Made by a program: the position numbers and the translations under genes
Notes under the pieces: generated by a model
Database searches by the model: none
The model's input: the letters and a program-made list of their open reading frames with translations, nothing else
Told to the model about the DNA's origin: nothing
Assembly: GCF_017368455.1 (NCBI RefSeq)
Contig: NZ_JAFNJU010000007.1
Location: 1 to 64,000, forward strand
Direction of reading: 5' to 3'
Origin: Proteiniclasticum aestuarii
Lineage (GTDB): Bacteria; Bacillota; Clostridia; Clostridiales; Clostridiaceae
Length of the DNA: 64,000 nucleotides
Shown: positions 60,832-64,000 of the stretch, piece after piece
Numbering within the stretch: the first letter of the stretch is position 1
Layout: each line of letters opens with the position of its first letter

Positions 60832-62721
60832 ATGACCAGAAAAAAGGGGCTATACTATATCATCATCGGAGGGGTACTGATTCTGCTGCAGGGGATAAAC
60901 CATATTCTTGATGCAGGATGGGCAGGTGCCATCTTAACAGCACTTCTATCTCTTCTCGCAGTTTTCGCAGCAGAGTATCTGCATAGAAAGAATGAAGAAG
61001 CAAGCGTAGAGCATCATGCAGGGCATAAGGATGGGGAGAAGGGTGCGCTGGATGAGGCGCTTTTCGGGATCGCGGAAGATATGGGGTTTGATTCCCAGCA
61101 GCTTCTGTGGCTGTCCAAGGACAATCTCAGCACATTCAGGACGCTGGCGAAAATTTCCTATGACATCGACACATTCAGCGAGCAGAATGCGGCAAGCTCG
61201 GAAGAGATCAACGCCAGCATCAATGAACTGGTGGGTACAACCACAAGTCTCAATGAAAGTGTTCTGGAGATAGAAATGCACTCGCAAAAATCCATTGAGA
61301 TGTTGCACAAGAATCAGGAGACCATCAGCAGCATCAGCGTATTCATCGGTCATCTGGGGAATCTCATAAAGGATGCGGAAGAAAATAATGTAGAGCTTCA
61401 GGAATCTTCCAACAAGATCAATGAGATCGTGGACTACATCCGTAAGATTTCCAGTCAGACTAATCTATTAGCGCTGAATGCAGCCATAGAAGCTGCTCGA
61501 GCAGGAGAAGCAGGTCGTGGATTTGCTGTGGTCGCCAGTGAAATCAGAAAGCTGGCAGAGCAGACTGATGAAGCCATCACCGTCATTGAAGAAGTGATCC
61601 GTGGTATCCTTGAGAAAATTAACAGGTCCAATAATGCCATGGGAGAAATCGGAGAGAAGATGGAAGAGGCAGACCATGTGGTGAAAGAATCCTCCGCTGC
61701 CATCAAGGAAATCGGGCAGGTCCTAAGAGACGTGAAAGACAATGTGGAAGAGCTGACCAAGGTGTCGCTTACTCAGAAGAATACCACGGTGGAAATCGAA
61801 AAGGCCATCGAGGATGTGACCACAGCCGTGGAAGAGACCCATACCATCACAGCCCGATCCATTTCTCTTGTGGAGACTCAGAACAGAAAAAATGAGGAAA
61901 TGCTCAGCTACTCTCAGAAGATCAGCGAGGTGGCGGAGAAGCTTCAGAAAGAAGCCGCAAGTCTCAAGAAGGAGGATGAAATCATCTTCGGCGTGAATCC
62001 TTTTATTTCTCCTCTTCAGATCAGAAAGATGTATGTGCCCATTCTGGAAAGGGTAGCCTCGTCCATGAACAGGAAAGCGAGAACCATCATCGTGAAAAAC
62101 TATGAATCGTTAAGTGATGGAGTAGGAGAGGGCATGATCGATGTAGGCTGGTTCTCTCCATTTGCCTATGTCAACGCCCATGACGCCCATGATGTGGTAC
62201 CTGTGGTGACCCCTAAGGTCAGCGGAAAAGCATCCTACAACGGATACATCATTGCAAGAAGAGACGGAGCAGTAAGAACCATGAATGATCTCAAAGGTAA
62301 AACCTTCGGTTATGTGGACGAAAACAGTGCATCAGGTTATCTCTATGCAAGGGACAGCATACGGCAGCATAAGATGGACCCGGACAGGATTTTCAGTCAG
62401 GTAAACTTCCTCGGTAACCATGATAATGTCATTGAAGCGGTGCTGGCAGGAGAAATCGATGCTGGGGCCACCTATAACGAGGCTATGGATACAGCGAGAA
62501 TGAAAGGTCTTGACATCAGCCAGATTGACATCATCTCAAAAACGGAAGATATTCCCAAGGATGTGCTGGCTGCTAGAAAAGATCTGGACGTGGAAATCAT
62601 CCGAAGGCTGAAGGATGCCTTTGTGGAGTTCGACAGTTATGAAGGTATTGAGACCAAGGTCCAGGGATTCATCGAGAGTCATGATCATCAGTATGATGTG
62701 ATCCGAAGACTGAACAAATAG
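60832..62721 (+). CDS. Chemoreceptor with C-terminal PhnD-like binding domain
   Basis: 629 residues. Two closely spaced N-terminal membrane helices (about 7-24, 28-46) with a tiny outer loop place both ends in the cytoplasm. A methyl-accepting signalling domain follows (about 100-375; tip '[20 protein letters not shown]'), then a PhnD/SsuA-type solute-binding domain (about 385-629; '[20 protein letters not shown]', '[20 protein letters not shown]', '[20 protein letters not shown]'). No membrane segment lies between, so the binding domain appears cytoplasmic. It shares the riboswitch transcript with fapA (18-bp gap). Confidence 0.85.
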   Translation: MTRKKGLYYIIIGGVLILLQGINHILDAGWAGAILTALLSLLAVFAAEYLHRKNEEASVEHHAGHKDGEKGALDEALFGIAEDMGFDSQQLLWLSKDNLSTFRTLAKISYDIDTFSEQNAASSEEINASINELVGTTTSLNESVLEIEMHSQKSIEMLHKNQETISSISVFIGHLGNLIKDAEENNVELQESSNKINEIVDYIRKISSQTNLLALNAAIEAARAGEAGRGFAVVASEIRKLAEQTDEAITVIEEVIRGILEKINRSNNAMGEIGEKMEEADHVVKESSAAIKEIGQVLRDVKDNVEELTKVSLTQKNTTVEIEKAIEDVTTAVEETHTITARSISLVETQNRKNEEMLSYSQKISEVAEKLQKEAASLKKEDEIIFGVNPFISPLQIRKMYVPILERVASSMNRKARTIIVKNYESLSDGVGEGMIDVGWFSPFAYVNAHDAHDVVPVVTPKVSGKASYNGYIIARRDGAVRTMNDLKGKTFGYVDENSASGYLYARDSIRQHKMDPDRIFSQVNFLGNHDNVIEAVLAGEIDAGATYNEAMDTARMKGLDISQIDIISKTEDIPKDVLAARKDLDVEIIRRLKDAFVEFDSYEGIETKVQGFIESHDHQYDVIRRLNK

Positions 62722-62790
62722 CTGAGTATTGCTTGCTTCATTAAGAGATCGAATAGAATGGATATGGAAAATCGATCATCTGTTTGATTA

Positions 62791-62829
62791 AGAAGCTCCA
62801 GAGAATTCAAGGGATTCTCTGGAGCTTCT
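62791..62829 (+). terminator. Terminator of the fapA-receptor unit
   Basis: AGAAGCTCCAGAGAAT (62791-62806) pairs with ATTCTCTGGAGCTTCT (62814-62829), 7-nt loop. Confidence 0.8.
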
Positions 62830-62979
62830 ATGCATTCATGCAGAAGAAGCAGAGCAGAAAGGATATGCATTGATGACACCTTCTGATTTATATACGGCAA
62901 TTTTATTTCCCTGAAACATTAAATCATGGATAAAGTAGTCGATATAGAACATAACGAATATTTTATGGGAGTAATTAAG

Positions 62980-63450
62980 ATGAAACAGGTAATCATATTC
63001 AGCAACAGCAATCAGAATTTTGCCCTTGAACTTGATCGGATCGAGCGGATCATAGAATACAGCGGACCAAAGAAACTACCGGAGACAGCGGATTATATTC
63101 AAGGTGTCATCAAATACAACGAGAAAGTCCTGCCGGTCATCGACCTGAAGATGAGGCTCTACGGAGTCGAAGGGGAGAAGAAGGAAAGCAGCAAGATCAT
63201 TGTGGTTTTGTGGAAAAGTGCTCATCTGGGGCTTGTGGTAGATGATATTCTGGGCATCCGAACCATTGAGGACGAGGCCTTTGAAGAGTCAAGAATCGGA
63301 GAAGAAAGCATCTCCAGTGAATACATCAGAGGATTCATCAAGCTGGAGGAAGACATCATCATCCTCATGGATACGGACAAGCTGTTCAGTTTTGTCCAGG
63401 CGAAGGAAATACTGGAACTCGAAGAGTCACTAGAGGTCATGGAAGCGTAA
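62980..63450 (+). CDS. cheW: CheW chemotaxis coupling protein
   Basis: 156 residues. CheW/SH3-like motifs: 'VIIFSNSNQNFALELDRIER', 'YIQGVIKYNEKVLPVIDLK' and 'HLGLVVDDILGIRTIEDEAF'. It couples receptors to the CheA kinase. ATG 62980 has GGGAG upstream; an in-frame ATG at 62926 lacks it. The acidic C-terminal tail is longer than usual. Followed by cheD in the same direction, start of a che operon. Confidence 0.9.
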   Translation: MKQVIIFSNSNQNFALELDRIERIIEYSGPKKLPETADYIQGVIKYNEKVLPVIDLKMRLYGVEGEKKESSKIIVVLWKSAHLGLVVDDILGIRTIEDEAFEESRIGEESISSEYIRGFIKLEEDIIILMDTDKLFSFVQAKEILELEESLEVMEA

Positions 63451-63473
63451 TAAAGAAGTTTGGTGGTAAATAA

Positions 63474-63959
63474 ATGGGAGAACAGAGGAAAGTCGGTATA
63501 GCTGACTACAAGATCGGAAAAGAAGACGATACGCTGATTACGCTGGGACTGGGTTCCTGTGTGGGCATCGCTCTTTATGATAAGGTTAGGAGAATCGGCG
63601 GACTCAGCCATATCATGCTGCCGGACAGCACCGCATTCAACAGGGACATCAAGGAAGAGAAATTTGCAGACCTGGCGGTGGCGAAGATGGTGAGAGAGCT
63701 TTATGGAGGAACGCTGCAGACAAGAAATCTTGTAGCGAAAATCGCCGGTGGAGCAAGTATGTTCAAGTTTCCCGATAAGAAAATCACTTCCGACATCGGA
63801 AAAAGAAATGTGGAAGCGGTGGAAAAGGTCCTTTCTGAACTGGGCATTCCTATTATGGGAAGCCATACAGGTGGGGGCATGGGAAGAACCATGGTGGTTC
63901 ATCTCGCGGATTTTTCTGTGGAAATCAAGACCGCCAGCAAGACAATAATCGTATTATAA
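63474..63959 (+). CDS. cheD: Chemoreceptor glutamine deamidase CheD
   Basis: 161 residues. Catalytic Cys29 in 'GLGSCVGIALYDK' and His46 in 'LSHIMLPDS' are intact, with 'KIAGGASMF', 'IPIMGSHTGGGMGRT' following. CheD deamidates receptor glutamines and in many Firmicutes cooperates with CheC in adaptation. GGTGGTAAATAA before the ATG; 23 bp after cheW. Confidence 0.93.
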   Translation: MGEQRKVGIADYKIGKEDDTLITLGLGSCVGIALYDKVRRIGGLSHIMLPDSTAFNRDIKEEKFADLAVAKMVRELYGGTLQTRNLVAKIAGGASMFKFPDKKITSDIGKRNVEAVEKVLSELGIPIMGSHTGGGMGRTMVVHLADFSVEIKTASKTIIVL

Positions 63960-63972
63960 CGGAGGAAGAAGG

Positions 63973-64000
63973 ATGCAAGTAAGACTGATGGTTGTAGATG
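63973..64000 (+). CDS. 5' end of a response-regulator-like gene (partial)
   Basis: ATG at 63973 preceded by GGAGGAAGAAGG; the visible codons give MQVRLMVVD, the first strand and acidic pocket of a receiver domain. In che clusters CheB or CheY is the usual next gene, but too little is visible to decide. Truncated by the window edge. Confidence 0.6.

Overview
The window looks like a chromosomal segment of a motile, anaerobic, low-to-mid G+C Firmicute of the class Clostridia. Evidence: strong AGGAGG-type ribosome sites everywhere, frequent TTG/GTG starts, Gram-positive lipoproteins, LTA-synthase-type and CwlC-like envelope enzymes, an XRE/TPR regulator beside a small exported peptide, a cyclic-di-GMP-I riboswitch, and chemotaxis genes of the clostridial type. 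No rRNA, tRNA, CRISPR array or prophage was seen. The only transposase-like gene (29575-30282) appears degenerate or domesticated.

Layout. 1-9.5 kb: housekeeping and transport (cyclase-like protein and PQQ-type dehydrogenase lipoprotein, YfcC carrier plus M20 peptidase, DegV, DMT exporter, MsrA), separated by very long perfect terminators. 9.7-10.1 kb: a 10-bp tandem repeat and the remnant of a DUF1801 gene. 10.1-18.9 kb: two TetR regulators and a DUF2877 gene divergent from fdrA, DUF1116, two dicarboxylate/amino-acid symporters and carbamate kinase. This is the AllF/AllG/AllH/AllK set (oxamate-type carbamoyltransferase plus carbamate kinase), i.e. a carbamoyl-phosphate-to-ATP fermentation module. 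19-26.2 kb: signal peptidase, two tiny zinc-ribbon genes, rsgA, topB, an M20 amidohydrolase. 26.3-29.5 kb: DUF302 gene with a CsoR/CstR-like operator, opposite a redox operon (TrxB-like flavoprotein, double-thioredoxin PDO, DUF6132, Fe-S membrane protein).

29.5-43.4 kb: REP-type transposase relative, cell-wall amidase, small membrane protein, thioredoxin-domain protein, then three ECF sigma/DUF4179 anti-sigma pairs, two of which share a 751-bp near-identical tandem duplication, and an LTA-synthase-family enzyme with Ser at the nucleophile position. 43.4-46.1 kb: the most novel module, an RRNPP-like regulator divergent from a 49-residue exported peptide gene and an ABC ATPase-like protein that has lost its catalytic motifs. 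46.2-55.4 kb: two paralogous kduD-kduI gene pairs for uronate catabolism, one with a TRAP transporter, one with a GntR regulator and an MFS carrier, both preceded by TATAC-type palindromes. 55.5-64 kb: dodecin, an XRE membrane regulator, a classical chemoreceptor, then a c-di-GMP riboswitch-fapA-chemoreceptor unit whose receptor carries a PhnD-like binding domain on the cytoplasmic side, followed by cheW, cheD and the first codons of a response-regulator-like gene cut by the window end.
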